Shown: positions 44,825 through 54,403, numbered from the stretch's first letter. The stretch is 64,000 nt of DNA from CAWHHZ01 sp963829355 (GCA_963829355.1 CAWHHZ010000032.1:62001-126000), one strand, 5' to 3'. Notes: a model not told the origin generated them from the sequence alone. Program-made: numbers and translations.

Positions 44825-46039
44825 ATGACTCACATGCGGAAACCGGACGACCTCACGATTCTGTGCGTATCGAGCTTCTTCAAGGGGAATCGCTTCCTCG
44901 AGACCTGCAGGAAGCTCGGCTGCAGAACGTACCTGCTGACGGTCGAGAGCAAGCTGGAGGAGCCGTGGGCGAGGGAGGCGTGTGATGAAGTCTTCGCGCT
45001 CCCTGCCTTCACAAATCCCGACGAACTGCTGCGAGGGGTCAGCTATCTTGCTCGCACAATCGATTTCGATCGCGTGGCGCCGCTCGACGACTTCGATGTG
45101 GAGCGTGTCGCACGCATCCGGGAGCACCTGCGCGTGCCGGGGATGGGCGAGACGACGGCGCGCCATTTTCGCGACAAGCTCGCGATGCGCGCCCGTGCTC
45201 GCGATCGCGGACTGCCACATCCCCGATTCGTCCACGTGCTGAACCACGAGCGAATCGCGCGCTTTCTCGAGGAGGTTCCGCCGCCATGGATGTTCAAGCC
45301 TCGATCCGAGGCGAGCGCGATCGGGATCAGGAAACTGACCGATGCCGAGGAGGTGTGGAAGACGGTCGAGGAGCTCGGCGACCGCCAGTCGTTCTATCTG
45401 CTCGAGGAGATGATTCCTGGCGACGTGTTTCACGTCGATTCGATCGTTTCCGAGCGGGAAGTGGTCTTTGCCGAGTGTCACCGGTACCAGACGCCTCCGT
45501 TCGACATCATGCACGGAGGGGGGCTCTTCGCCTCGATGACTCTGCCGCGTGAGGGCGAGGACGCGCAACGACTGAAGGAGGCAAACCGGAATCTCGTGCG
45601 GGAGCTCGGCTTCGTCCGCGGCGTCCTCCACACGGAGTTCATCCGCCATGCGGATACCGGAGAGCTCTATTTTCTCGAGACCGCGGCGCGTGTGGGGGGT
45701 GCGAATATCGCGGAGATGGTCGAGATGGCGACCGGCGTGAGTCTCTGGGAGGAGTGGGCAAAGATCGAGGTGTTCGGCGATGAGATTCCTTACGCCGCGC
45801 CCGAACAGCGCCACGACTATGCGGGACTGATCGTATCGCTCGCGAAGCAGGAGCGGCCTGATACGAGCGCCTACGATGATCCGGAGATCGTGTGGCGGCT
45901 CGACAAGAAGAACCACGTCGGCTTCGTGGTGAGGGCGGAGACTCCCGACCGCGTCCGCGAACTTCTCGATTCGTACTATCCGCGCATCTACGAGGATTTC
46001 CAGATGACGCTTCCGCCGCCCGCCTCAGCGCTCGACTGA
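44825..46039 (+). CDS. ATP-grasp family ligase-like protein
   Basis: A 404-residue cytosolic protein with the ATP-grasp fold: an N-terminal Rossmann-like domain (LTILCVSSFFKGNRFLETC), then MFKPRSEASAIGIRKL (ATP-binding lysine loop), FYLLEEMIPGDVFHVDSIV and the metal-site segment HTEFIRHADTGELYFLETAARVGG. Enzymes of this group join a carboxylate to an amine or thiol with ATP, as in carboxylase or dipeptide ligases. The substrate is unknown. It stands alone. ATG 44825 or 44834 are both possible; the frame upstream lies in repeat copy E. Confidence 0.88.
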   Translation: MTHMRKPDDLTILCVSSFFKGNRFLETCRKLGCRTYLLTVESKLEEPWAREACDEVFALPAFTNPDELLRGVSYLARTIDFDRVAPLDDFDVERVARIREHLRVPGMGETTARHFRDKLAMRARARDRGLPHPRFVHVLNHERIARFLEEVPPPWMFKPRSEASAIGIRKLTDAEEVWKTVEELGDRQSFYLLEEMIPGDVFHVDSIVSEREVVFAECHRYQTPPFDIMHGGGLFASMTLPREGEDAQRLKEANRNLVRELGFVRGVLHTEFIRHADTGELYFLETAARVGGANIAEMVEMATGVSLWEEWAKIEVFGDEIPYAAPEQRHDYAGLIVSLAKQERPDTSAYDDPEIVWRLDKKNHVGFVVRAETPDRVRELLDSYYPRIYEDFQMTLPPPASALD

Positions 46040-46069
46040 GGATCGGGGCTGGGCACCACGAAGCCCGAG

Positions 46070-46510
46070 TTACGCTGGCTCTCGACCATACTTCTTGTCG
46101 AGCAGCCGCATCAGGCCGTTGGGCGAGATGATGGCGAGACCGAGCTTCGCACGCGGAATTCGTATGTCCCCGGCCACGAGGACGAAGCGCGGATCCGAGA
46201 GCACCAGATCGATCAGGCACTGGTCACCTGGACCCTCCGCTCTGACAGTCGATGGCGACGGCTCCCGGATGATCGCGTTCGCCGCGAGTGTCATCACGAC
46301 GACCTCGACCTGGGACCGGCGCAGACCATGGATGCCTGAAAGAGACGGACGGTTGAGAACTGTCTCGTAACGGCGGATGAGGTCTGGCGAAAGAATGAAC
46401 GTGAATCCGCCAGTCAGCATCTGCTCCAGCACATGGACGCTCGGAGCCGACGCGTCGGATGTGATCAAACCGCTGACGATCACGTTCGTATCGACGACGA
46501 AGTGCTTCAA
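46070..46510 (-). CDS. PIN-domain toxin (COG1569 type)
   Basis: A 146-residue PIN-domain ribonuclease of the group often annotated as putative toxin component. Acidic metal ligands are at Asp7 (FVVDTNVIVSG), in the LSPDLIRRYE segment, and in DQCLIDLVLSDPRFVLVAGD. It would cleave RNA when not neutralised. The start overlaps the stop of the ribbon-helix-helix gene by 4 bases, the usual antitoxin-toxin arrangement. Confidence 0.88.
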   Translation of the reverse strand: MKHFVVDTNVIVSGLITSDASAPSVHVLEQMLTGGFTFILSPDLIRRYETVLNRPSLSGIHGLRRSQVEVVVMTLAANAIIREPSPSTVRAEGPGDQCLIDLVLSDPRFVLVAGDIRIPRAKLGLAIISPNGLMRLLDKKYGREPA

Positions 46511-46731
46511 CGACTGGTTTCCTTCCTGGCGAGCAGCTCTGCCTCCGACTCGGACACTCTGGATCGGCGACGGACGTCCCTCACGATATTGATCGCCTCT
46601 GAGGACTTTCGTCGAAAGCTAGCAACGAGACTCTCCTCGACCAGTTCGCTGATCGATCGTTCCTCTCTCGCTGACACCTGTTCCAGCTCGGTGCGGATTT
46701 CCGCGGAGAGATCGATCGTGATGCGCGGCAT
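46507..46731 (-). CDS. Ribbon-helix-helix antitoxin
   Basis: A 74-residue protein with an N-terminal MPRITIDLSAEIRTEL ribbon-helix-helix and SISELVEESL helix, followed by a basic, flexible tail that would bind the toxin. It pairs with the PIN toxin (4-base overlap). ATG 46731 is chosen because the RHH fold starts there and a TATAAT lies 7 bases upstream; the in-frame ATG 46758 would precede the -10 box. Confidence 0.85.
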   Translation of the reverse strand: MPRITIDLSAEIRTELEQVSAREERSISELVEESLVASFRRKSSEAINIVRDVRRRSRVSESEAELLARKETSR

Positions 46732-46738
46732 ACGCCCA

Positions 46739-46769
46739 ATTATAGAGAAGTCATCCATCGAGTTGTCCA
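46739..46769 (-). promoter_or_regulatory. Promoter of the RHH-PIN toxin-antitoxin pair
   Basis: On the minus strand a -35-like TGGACA (46764-46769), a 19-base spacer and a perfect TATAAT (46739-46744) lie upstream of ATG 46731. The start of transcription would fall on or next to the ATG, so the antitoxin mRNA is probably leaderless. Confidence 0.55.
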
Positions 46770-46793
46770 CGCGAGTCCCCGGCTCGGAGTCTC

Positions 46794-47975
46794 TCAGCGG
46801 CTCCACGCTTCGAGCAGTCGATCGACGTGACGGACGTCTCCGCGCGTTTTCTGCGAGAGGAAACGGCCGAGAGCGGGCTGTGGGGCGAGCCGGGCGACCG
46901 CGCGAAGGAGCCGGGGTCTCGAGAGGATGACCGCACTGCTCCGGGACCAGCGAATCCGTGAATCGAACCACTCGGCGAAACGCTTGGCGTAGATCCTTCC
47001 GGACATCTCGCCGAGCCTTCCGCCCCCGAGTTTCTGTCGGATCGAACCTGCGGCCAATAGCGCGGACTGAATCGCCATCGCCATTCCGTTGCCGGCGAGA
47101 GGGTCGATGATTCCCGCCGCATCGCCGATCAGGAACATCCCCTCCACGACTGGTTCCCGTGCGCTGAAGATGACGGGTTCGCTGGAAATGAATTCCTCCT
47201 GGCGTGTCTCCCGGTCTGCGAAAAGCAGGTCGAGCTCGGCTGCCTCACTGCGGATCGATGCGATGAATGTGTCCCAACCTCCTTTCATCGATCGGATGCG
47301 CGAGCCATGAACGAGTCCGCAGATATTCGTACACTCGTCTTCCACGGGCGAGACTCCGAGATAGCCTCGATCGAATGAATAGAGGCGGATCACCCGTTCG
47401 TCGTCGGATCTCGATTCGTAGTGGCGTTTGAAGCCGAAGTGGCGGCGCCTCGTCTGCCGGACGAAGCGTCTCTGCAGCTGGATATCGAGACGTCCCCACC
47501 GGCCCCACGCTCCAGCGAGAACTGTGGCGTTGAGCTTGATCTCGCGACCGGAACGTCCTTTCGCCAGAACGAATCCAGGTTCGTCCCCACGCGGCTCGAC
47601 CCGCGTCGCCGTCCATCCTTCCATGACAGTGGCTCCCAGCTCACGTGCCCGGTCGAGGAGTACCTCGTCGAGTACACGACGGCTGATCCCGCGCGCGGCC
47701 ATAGGGAGCTCGAAGCGGTACTCGCCGTCCCGGAGCATGATTGCGCATCGCTCGATCCTCCGGGAGCCGCGCGCATCCAGGACCTCGAGAGCGCCGATCG
47801 AATCGAGGATCGGCAGGGCGTCCCAGGAGAGAAACTCGCCACAGACCTTGTCACGCGGGAACGTTTCCCGGTCGATGATCGTGACACCGATTCCGCGACT
47901 CGACAGTAGTGCCGCAAGTGTGGATCCGCCCGGTCCGGCCCCGACGATCACGACGTCCGAGGTGAGCTCATCCAC
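46794..47975 (-). CDS. FAD-dependent oxidoreductase, geranylgeranyl reductase/halogenase-like family
   Basis: A 393-residue flavoprotein. The N-terminal dinucleotide fold has GAGPGGS (residues 12-18), a second FAD motif IDRETFPRDKVCGEFLS, and GDAAGIIDPLAGNGMAMAI near residue 290. This pattern belongs to the group containing geranylgeranyl reductases and flavin monooxygenases. It overlaps the methyltransferase gene by 8 bases and is third in the ketosynthase-methyltransferase-oxidoreductase operon, where it could oxidise or reduce a lipid-like intermediate. Confidence 0.87.
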   Translation of the reverse strand: MDELTSDVVIVGAGPGGSTLAALLSSRGIGVTIIDRETFPRDKVCGEFLSWDALPILDSIGALEVLDARGSRRIERCAIMLRDGEYRFELPMAARGISRRVLDEVLLDRARELGATVMEGWTATRVEPRGDEPGFVLAKGRSGREIKLNATVLAGAWGRWGRLDIQLQRRFVRQTRRRHFGFKRHYESRSDDERVIRLYSFDRGYLGVSPVEDECTNICGLVHGSRIRSMKGGWDTFIASIRSEAAELDLLFADRETRQEEFISSEPVIFSAREPVVEGMFLIGDAAGIIDPLAGNGMAMAIQSALLAAGSIRQKLGGGRLGEMSGRIYAKRFAEWFDSRIRWSRSSAVILSRPRLLRAVARLAPQPALGRFLSQKTRGDVRHVDRLLEAWSR

Positions 47976-48660
47976 CGGCGCGCCCGCCCTTCCAGATGAT
48001 CAGCGCGAATCGGAACGGAACGAGGCGGAAGACCTTCTTCGAGAGCTCGGAGTAATGGCGGGCAAACTGCCGGACCTCTCCGACGGTATATCCCTGAATG
48101 ACGGACGCGGGTGCATCAAACCTGGTGATCCGGCCGACGAGACCAAGCCATCCGAGCAGACGCACGAAAAGCAGTGGAAAATGATTCCGGCAGGTGTCCG
48201 TCACGAACACTCCACCGCGGCAGATCCTCAGAGACTCGTCGACGATGGTCGTATTGCCTTCCGGCGAGAAGTGGTGAAAGAAATGGGAGCTGCCGGCAAC
48301 GTCGATGGATCGGTCCCGGAACGGAAGATTCATCGCATCGCCGACCACTCTGGCGATCGAGCGATCACCAATCTGGCGTCCGTAGATCAGGTGATCGATT
48401 TTCAGATCGAGACCGATTCTGAGTGGAATCTCCGGGACGGACTCCAGAAGATCACTCGTTCCGGTACCGATCTCCAGGATCGATTCAGGAGCCTTCCCGT
48501 CAGCAGTCATTCGGGTCAGGCGGCGCCAGGCAGGACGGCCTCCGAGATAGCGATTGAATCTTCGCAGATCGACGAGCGATCGCTCCACGTCGACGACTGG
48601 CGCATCATGTTCGTCGAGGAGCTCGTCGACCTCGACACGCCGGGGCACGAGGAACTTCAT
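47968..48660 (-). CDS. Class I SAM-dependent methyltransferase
   Basis: A 230-residue enzyme with the SAM-binding motif ILEIGTGTSDLLES, the acidic loop GLDLK and a hydrophobic substrate region. No close family can be named. It begins 6 bases after the ketosynthase stop and its end overlaps the oxidoreductase start, so the three are one operon. It would methylate the ketosynthase product or its derivative. Confidence 0.88.
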   Translation of the reverse strand: MKFLVPRRVEVDELLDEHDAPVVDVERSLVDLRRFNRYLGGRPAWRRLTRMTADGKAPESILEIGTGTSDLLESVPEIPLRIGLDLKIDHLIYGRQIGDRSIARVVGDAMNLPFRDRSIDVAGSSHFFHHFSPEGNTTIVDESLRICRGGVFVTDTCRNHFPLLFVRLLGWLGLVGRITRFDAPASVIQGYTVGEVRQFARHYSELSKKVFRLVPFRFALIIWKGGRAGG

Positions 48661-48666
48661 CGCAGA

Positions 48667-49944
48667 TCAGACTCTCCTCAGCGCAATTGCGGAGTTCTTC
48701 GAGCCGAACGCAATCGTGTTGCATACAGCCGTATTGAGCTGCACACGGCGTCCAGGCTCGGGGACGTAGTCGAGATCGCACTCCGGGTCAGGCTGATCGA
48801 GATTGATTGTCGGAGGGAGGCTCCCGTCTCGAAATGCTGCGAGAGTCGCGGCGAGTCCCGCGGCGCCGCACGCTCCCTGCGGATGACCGATCATGGATTT
48901 GGTGGCGGATCCCGCGAGTCGGTACGCGTGTTTGCCGAATGCGATTTTCACGGCCCGCGTCTCCACACGATCGTTCAGCTCGGTCGAGGTCCCGTGATAG
49001 TTCACATAGTCGACCTCGTCGGGTCGCACGTTCGCAGAGTCGAGAGCCAGCCGCATGGCGCGCGCGGGCTCCTCTCCGTTCTCGTCGAGCCGGACCCGAT
49101 GGTGCGCATCACAGGTCGAGCCATAGCCCGCAAGCTCTGCGTAGATCGGCGCATTCCGCGCCCGGGCCGAGCTCTCGCGCTCGAGAACGAACATCCACGC
49201 CCCCTCTCCCAGAACAAAGCCGTCACGGTCACGCGAGAAAGGCCGCGACGCACGTTCCGGCTCATCATTCCGACCGGTCGAGATGATCCTCATCATGCTG
49301 AAGCCGGTCATGATCCCCTCGGTGATCGTCGCATCGGCACCGCCGGCGACAATCTGGTCGGCCGTACCGGTCCGCAGGTTCATCAACGCGTATCCGAGAG
49401 CATCGGTCGAAGACGTGCAACCGGTCGAGATCAGGTGGGAGAAGCCGTGGAGCCCGTGGATCATGGAGATTTCGGAGGCGATCGTGCCGATTGTTCCCGA
49501 AGGCACCGAATAGACCGACGCCTGCTTCTCGTGCCCTTCGTACCAGAGCTCGTACATCCGTTCGCTGAACTCGATCGCGCCGCCTCCGGATCCCAGGATC
49601 ACGCCGATTCTGCGGCGTGCCTCGAGGTCGAGCGTTGACGGCTCCAGCTTTGCGTCCGCAAGCGCCTCGGCAGAGGCGGCCAGAACCAGAGGAACGGTTC
49701 GTGAGACGTGCTTGAGTTGCTTCGGGTCGATCCATTCGCCCGGATCGAATCCGCGCACTTCACCGGCCACACGCGAGGGGAGGGACGACGCGTCAAATGC
49801 GGTGATTCTGCTCACGCCCGAGATACCGGCCCGAACTGCATCGAAGTAGGCCTCTCTTCCGATGCCGTTCGGGCTGATGACTCCAACGCCGCTGATGACG
49901 ATTCTTTCACTGTCTGCCAAACCTGCCATTCCTTTCGTTTTCAT
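48667..49944 (-). CDS. Beta-ketoacyl-ACP synthase II-like (FabF family)
   Basis: A 425-residue ketosynthase with the complete Cys-His-His triad: Cys176 (ISTGCTSSTDAL), His317 (NYHGTSTELND) and His354 (KSMIGHPQGACG). It condenses an acyl chain with malonyl-ACP. The gene is outside any fatty-acid synthesis cluster: no ACP, FabG or FabZ is adjacent, but a methyltransferase and an FAD oxidoreductase follow in the same operon. It may belong to a small secondary lipid pathway. The start is not supported by a strong ribosome site. Confidence 0.92.
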   Translation of the reverse strand: MKTKGMAGLADSERIVISGVGVISPNGIGREAYFDAVRAGISGVSRITAFDASSLPSRVAGEVRGFDPGEWIDPKQLKHVSRTVPLVLAASAEALADAKLEPSTLDLEARRRIGVILGSGGGAIEFSERMYELWYEGHEKQASVYSVPSGTIGTIASEISMIHGLHGFSHLISTGCTSSTDALGYALMNLRTGTADQIVAGGADATITEGIMTGFSMMRIISTGRNDEPERASRPFSRDRDGFVLGEGAWMFVLERESSARARNAPIYAELAGYGSTCDAHHRVRLDENGEEPARAMRLALDSANVRPDEVDYVNYHGTSTELNDRVETRAVKIAFGKHAYRLAGSATKSMIGHPQGACGAAGLAATLAAFRDGSLPPTINLDQPDPECDLDYVPEPGRRVQLNTAVCNTIAFGSKNSAIALRRV

Positions 49945-49977
49945 CCGTTTGAACGCGTTCGAAGACCGCGCTCACCG

Positions 49978-50661
49978 TCACGCGCAGATTGCCTCGATCA
50001 CCGTCTCGGTATTCTCCAGCGTCTCAAAAAAGTGGTCCGGCGATTCTGCCTGCAGCATCTCCCCGGAAGTGACCCCCGTTGCGACGGCAATCGATCTTGC
50101 GCCGTTGGGAACGGCGCAACGCACATCGTAGATGGAATCGCCGATCACGACCACGTCTTCCGCGTTCACTCCCTGGTGCCCATGCTCGCGGGCGCGTGCC
50201 AATGCGACCGGAGGAAGGTCATTCCGGAATCGCGAGTCGCTCCCGAACGCGCCGAACGGGAAGAAGCGGTTCAGGTCGAAGGGAGAGAGTTTTGTGCGGG
50301 CGCCCGGTTCGATGTTTCCAGTCAGCAGAGCGAGGACCACGTCGTCGCGGCGCGAGAGCTGCTCGAGCAGTTCTTCGATGCCCGGCATGAGCCGAACGGT
50401 CGTACGGTCGATCCGCCGCTCCAGACCCGTCAGATAAGCCGTCCAGAGTTGATCGAATCCGGCCTCGACCTCATCGTCTGACAAGCCGCTCTCCTCGAGG
50501 ACCATCCATGTGATCTCCGGATCGGTCCGTCCGGAAAAGTCGAACCGATCGAGCGGAGCGAGGTGACCATAGACCTCCCGCAGCGCCTCCGCAAATGCAT
50601 CGCGCGCGGCTCCGTCGTCACGGATCAGGGTACCGTCGATGTCGAACAATACGAGTTTCAT
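49978..50661 (-). CDS. HAD-superfamily phosphatase
   Basis: A 227-residue HAD phosphatase of the phosphoglycolate phosphatase-like group. Motif I is FDIDGTL (Asp7 nucleophile, Asp9), motif II ALLTGN, motif III around KLSPFDLNRFF, and motif IV VVIGDSIYDVRCA. Helical cap (about residues 15-95). Substrate unknown. It lies 33 bases upstream of the ketosynthase gene on the same strand and may be the first gene of that operon. Confidence 0.9.
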   Translation of the reverse strand: MKLVLFDIDGTLIRDDGAARDAFAEALREVYGHLAPLDRFDFSGRTDPEITWMVLEESGLSDDEVEAGFDQLWTAYLTGLERRIDRTTVRLMPGIEELLEQLSRRDDVVLALLTGNIEPGARTKLSPFDLNRFFPFGAFGSDSRFRNDLPPVALARAREHGHQGVNAEDVVVIGDSIYDVRCAVPNGARSIAVATGVTSGEMLQAESPDHFFETLENTETVIEAICA

Positions 50662-50668
50662 GAGGATG

Positions 50669-50862
50669 AGTCGACAGTCGACAGTCGACAGTCGTCAGAT
50701 TGATGATCGTTGGTCATTGGTCGCCGTTGTGTGTTCCTGGCCCGTTCCTCGCTCAAATCGTGCCGGCCGCTTCTGCTGTCGACTGATCGACTGACGACTG
50801 ACGACTGTCTACGACTGCCGATTTCTGACGACTGACGACTGACGACTGACGACTGACGACTG
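50669..50862. repeat. Inverted tandem arms GACAGTCGACAG / CTGACGACTG
   Basis: The 271-base gap 50662-50932 holds no gene. A left arm with TCGACAGTCGACAGTCGACA (50669-50700) and a right arm of GACTGACGACTGACGACTG units (50776-50862) are inverse copies around about 75 unrelated bases. The gap separates the divergent HAD and MFS genes. Confidence 0.8.
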
Positions 50863-50932
50863 CTTCTGGTACTCTTCGTGCCGCTGCCGTACGTGGTCTG
50901 GATCCTGCTCGAAGCGTACCTGAGCGCTCTCA

Positions 50933-52144
50933 ATGAAAAAGACTTCACTTCTCGTTCTCTTTCTCGTCGTATTCATCGACCTTCTCGGATTCGGGATTGT
51001 CCTGCCACTGCTTCCATTCTATGCGAGCCAGTATGGCGCCTCAGGGACGACCGTTGGCCTGATCGTCGGCATCTATTCGCTGATGCAGTTCTTTTTCGCG
51101 CCGATCTGGGGGCGTCTTTCCGACAGAGTAGGCCGACGGCCGATCATCATGCTCAGTCTTACGGGAAGCGTCCTCGGCTATTCGATCTTCGCCTTCGCAG
51201 AAAGCATACCGCTCCTGTTTGCCGCGAGAATCGTGGCGGGCATCGCGGCCGCGAATATCTCGACTGCCCAGGCGTATGTCTCCGACATCACGGCTGCGGC
51301 AGACAGGGCGAAGGGGATGGGGATCATCGGCGCGGCATTCGGTCTGGGATTCATCTTCGGTCCTGTGACTGGCGGGATCCTCTCCTCGTACGGCGCGTCG
51401 ATCGGTATGCCCGGAAATCTGCTGCCCGGCATCGCGGCGGCAATCTTCTCGGCCGGCTCGCTGATCACCGCCATCACATTTCTAGGTGAGTCGCGTCCGC
51501 AGGATCTGGAACCGCGAAGAGGCCGTCCGCCCCAGTTCGATCCCGCGATGTGGCGCGGTGTTCTGAGCGATCATTCTCTCTCGCGGGTTCTCGTCGCGCT
51601 GTTCCTCGTCATCCTCGCCTTCGCCTCCATGGAGACGAGCGTCGTTCTGCACGGGGAACGAGGGTTTGGACTCGAGCCGAGAGATCTGGGGTACTTTTTC
51701 GGGATGATGGGAACGCTCGTGGCGGTCATCCAGGGAGGGTTGATCGGGAAGCTGTCTAAACGCTTCGGAGAGCGGCTTCTCGTGAGATCCGGAACCGTGT
51801 TGCTCGCAATGGGTTTCGGTATCGTTCCTTTCATCCACCAGTATGGCTGGCTGTTTCTCGCAGCGTTTCTGATCGCAGCGGGCCAGGGAGTGACGTATCC
51901 ATCTCTGACCTCAATGATCTCGCAGCTCGCTGATCCGAGGGAGCGGGGAGGAACGCTCGGAATCTCGGCCGCTCTCAGCTCACTCGCCCGGATGCTCGGC
52001 CCTGTCGTGGCGGGTATGCTCTACGACATCTTCGCGGCCTGGGGCCCGTTTACGACGGCTGCGGCGATGACGCTGATTGCGAGCATGATCATGGTGTCAT
52101 CGCTGCGAGGGCAGGTCGGCGATATCGTGGCAGTCGACCGATAG
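50933..52144 (+). CDS. MFS transporter, TetA-like drug:proton antiporter family
   Basis: A 403-residue membrane protein with twelve hydrophobic helices. Motif A of MFS drug exporters is clear (GRLSDRVGRRPIIM), as is the DLLGFGIVLPLLPFY opening of TetA-like proteins and GRLSKRF-like half (GKLSKRFGERLL). It probably exports a small hydrophobic compound. It stands alone; ribosome site is weak. Confidence 0.92.
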   Translation: MKKTSLLVLFLVVFIDLLGFGIVLPLLPFYASQYGASGTTVGLIVGIYSLMQFFFAPIWGRLSDRVGRRPIIMLSLTGSVLGYSIFAFAESIPLLFAARIVAGIAAANISTAQAYVSDITAAADRAKGMGIIGAAFGLGFIFGPVTGGILSSYGASIGMPGNLLPGIAAAIFSAGSLITAITFLGESRPQDLEPRRGRPPQFDPAMWRGVLSDHSLSRVLVALFLVILAFASMETSVVLHGERGFGLEPRDLGYFFGMMGTLVAVIQGGLIGKLSKRFGERLLVRSGTVLLAMGFGIVPFIHQYGWLFLAAFLIAAGQGVTYPSLTSMISQLADPRERGGTLGISAALSSLARMLGPVVAGMLYDIFAAWGPFTTAAAMTLIASMIMVSSLRGQVGDIVAVDR

Positions 52145-52195
52145 GCGCGGACCGCTGGTCGACGATTGACCAGCGGCCAACGGTGGAGACTCGTT

Positions 52196-54259
52196 TTACT
52201 CGACCACCTCCAGCGCCTCCCTCGTCGCGGCCAGAAGTGCGTCGGCGCTGACAGGCTTACCGGTCGCCCTGGTCATCCAGAGGTCTGGTGTCAGGTCCCC
52301 GATCAGGGCCATTCGGGCGAACTCCGGACCGATCTCGCCGGCCTTCTCCATCTGCTGACGGATCTGGAACGCGATCAGGTGCCCGAGGGGATAGTCGGGG
52401 ATGTAGAGCATCGAGTCGATCATGTGTGAATAGATGCCGAGGAGCACGACATCCTTCTGCCCGAAGATGGGAGCAAAGTACTCGTTCCAGACATTCTTAG
52501 AGATTTCCACCGTCGCATCGCGAAGCTCCTGCGGCGTTGCATCCGGATTCTCATACATGTAGTGCCAGACACCCATGTCGACCAGAGCGACTCCGGCGAT
52601 CTCGTAGGTTCCCCAGAAGTCACCCAGAACCTTCATGGCCTCCGATTGTTCGCTCGGCGTCTCCAGTCCGAGAAGCTCCAGGTCCTTTGCCTGGAACACG
52701 AATGCGAGCGCTTCGGTGAACGCGGTGTTCGGGACGCCCTGCAGGAGTGTGTGATCGATCTTCTCCATCGATAGCACCTGCTCGACGTTGTGTCCGAGCT
52801 CGTGTACCGCGATGTTGTAGCCCTTGTAGTCCATCCCGCTCGGTCCGACGCGGGTACGGAGGTATGCCTTGTCGCCTCGCCGGCCGGCGCCGAAGGCATG
52901 TCCGGCTCCGCGGGCAGGATGCACTTCGACGTGGTCGGCGACGAAATGCGCCGTCTCCTCGGTGAAGCCGAGCTTCCGGAGGATGTTCGGGATGTCAGCT
53001 TCGAACGCGGCAGGGGTCGGGTATTTCTTCGAAACGATCGCATCGAGCTCTTTTTCCGTGTACTTGCCGGATGAGCGAAAACCGGAGTACCAGATGTCGA
53101 ACGGCTCGAGCTCACGTCCGAGACGTGCCTCGATCAATGCCGCAATCTCTTTTCGAAGAGGGGAGGTCATCACATCGGCGAAGATCTCGCGGACACGCTC
53201 CTCCGGGATCTCCCTGTCGGCGTTGAATCGACGCTCGATCAGGGTCGGGTTCGTCGGGTGGTACGGATCGGCCATCCGGGCTGCCTTGAAGGTCTCCAGA
53301 AGCATCTCGTAGCGGGTGAAAGGCTCGGTGGCATTCGACGCCGGCGCGTCGAGAGGGGGGAACTCGGAGGTGTCGTAATCGACCTCGTCGGATTTCGTCA
53401 CGACATTGGAGTACGGTTTCCAGTCGAAGCGCGGGTCATCGATGACAGCCTGAGGAATCGTCTGTGTCACGATCCTCTCCATCACCTGACGAATCATTTT
53501 CTGTTTGGCGAGACCATCCGGATCGCCGTAGTTTGACTTGAGCTCGTCCCTCAGGTTCCAGTGGGAGATCAACCGGAGACCGGGCTCGAACAGCCGGTTC
53601 CCTTCTTCGTCCAGGAGGTGATGCATCCAGATGTTGTATCCCGAGATGTATGCATCCGCCTTTGCCGCGGCCTGGGATGCAGCGAGGTTCACGTTTGCAG
53701 GGACGCGGGAGTCGAACTGCTCCGCCAGCCGCACTTCAGCCCACTTCGTTCGTGACCACTCGTCTCCGTTCTCCAGCTTTTCCTCGAGGCTCGCCGCTGG
53801 GAAGTTGAGCAGGACGAGGAACGCGAGCTTGTTCTCGAAGAAGTCGTCGCTGAGGTGTGCCGACGGGTTGTAGCCCGCCATGATCTGATCGACCGGCAGA
53901 ATCCGGCCGCGATCGAGATCGACGTTCATGCGCAGTTCCCGGACCAGCTCGAGGTAGAGGCCACCAATCTGTTCGAAGTACGACTCGAGGCGGTCGAACA
54001 TCATGTTGCGCGTCGCGTCGTCATACGCGAAGTTCTCGCGGACGAACTCCTCGAAAACCTCCGCATCACCATCCTCGGGGCGCCAGAGCGCCGAAATCTG
54101 TTCGAGCCCTCGCTCGAGCCGCGGCCGAATCGCCTCACCATGCTCGGCGACCAGTTCGGTCTCGAGTTGCTCGACCGTCCGGTCCATCCAGTCGAGATCG
54201 TGAGCTGCGACGGGCAGGGAAATGAGCAGTGCGAGGGTGAGCAGAGTGATCCTTTTCAT
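52196..54259 (-). CDS. Secreted zinc metallopeptidase (HEXXH, M3-like)
   Basis: A 687-residue exported peptidase. Signal peptide (residues 1-19, ITLLTLALLISLPVAAH), long helical N-terminal part, and zinc motif HELGH at 486-490 with a likely third ligand Glu in NTAFTEALAF (about 516). The helical content and motif position suit M3/M2-type oligopeptidases, but the family assignment is not firm. A GGAGG ribosome site precedes the ATG. It is convergent with the MFS gene. Confidence 0.87.
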   Translation of the reverse strand: MKRITLLTLALLISLPVAAHDLDWMDRTVEQLETELVAEHGEAIRPRLERGLEQISALWRPEDGDAEVFEEFVRENFAYDDATRNMMFDRLESYFEQIGGLYLELVRELRMNVDLDRGRILPVDQIMAGYNPSAHLSDDFFENKLAFLVLLNFPAASLEEKLENGDEWSRTKWAEVRLAEQFDSRVPANVNLAASQAAAKADAYISGYNIWMHHLLDEEGNRLFEPGLRLISHWNLRDELKSNYGDPDGLAKQKMIRQVMERIVTQTIPQAVIDDPRFDWKPYSNVVTKSDEVDYDTSEFPPLDAPASNATEPFTRYEMLLETFKAARMADPYHPTNPTLIERRFNADREIPEERVREIFADVMTSPLRKEIAALIEARLGRELEPFDIWYSGFRSSGKYTEKELDAIVSKKYPTPAAFEADIPNILRKLGFTEETAHFVADHVEVHPARGAGHAFGAGRRGDKAYLRTRVGPSGMDYKGYNIAVHELGHNVEQVLSMEKIDHTLLQGVPNTAFTEALAFVFQAKDLELLGLETPSEQSEAMKVLGDFWGTYEIAGVALVDMGVWHYMYENPDATPQELRDATVEISKNVWNEYFAPIFGQKDVVLLGIYSHMIDSMLYIPDYPLGHLIAFQIRQQMEKAGEIGPEFARMALIGDLTPDLWMTRATGKPVSADALLAATREALEVVE

Positions 54260-54294
54260 GTTGACCTCCGGAGGGCATTATAGTGGTGGACTTG

Positions 54295-54395
54295 CTGTCC
54301 GACGCGTCCGATGTCTGACTCGTCCGACCTGTCCGACTCGTCGGGCCTGTCAGACTCGTCGGACCTGTCAGACTGGTCGGACCATCACCAGAACG
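54295..54395. repeat. Degenerate tandem array GTCCGACTCGTCGG
   Basis: About 100 bases of units such as CTGTCCGACTCGTCGGGC and CCTGTCAGACTCGTCGGA. Each unit contains CCGACTCGTCGG, itself nearly palindromic, so many local hairpins are possible. It lies just upstream of the metallopeptidase start and ends near the 3' end of the next PIN gene. Confidence 0.8.
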
Positions 54396-54403
54396 AGGGG
54401 GCG

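Noticed and set aside
50662..50932. CRISPR-like array
   Set aside because: Units are 7-9 bases without unique spacers of constant length, and no cas genes are present; it is a degenerate tandem repeat.
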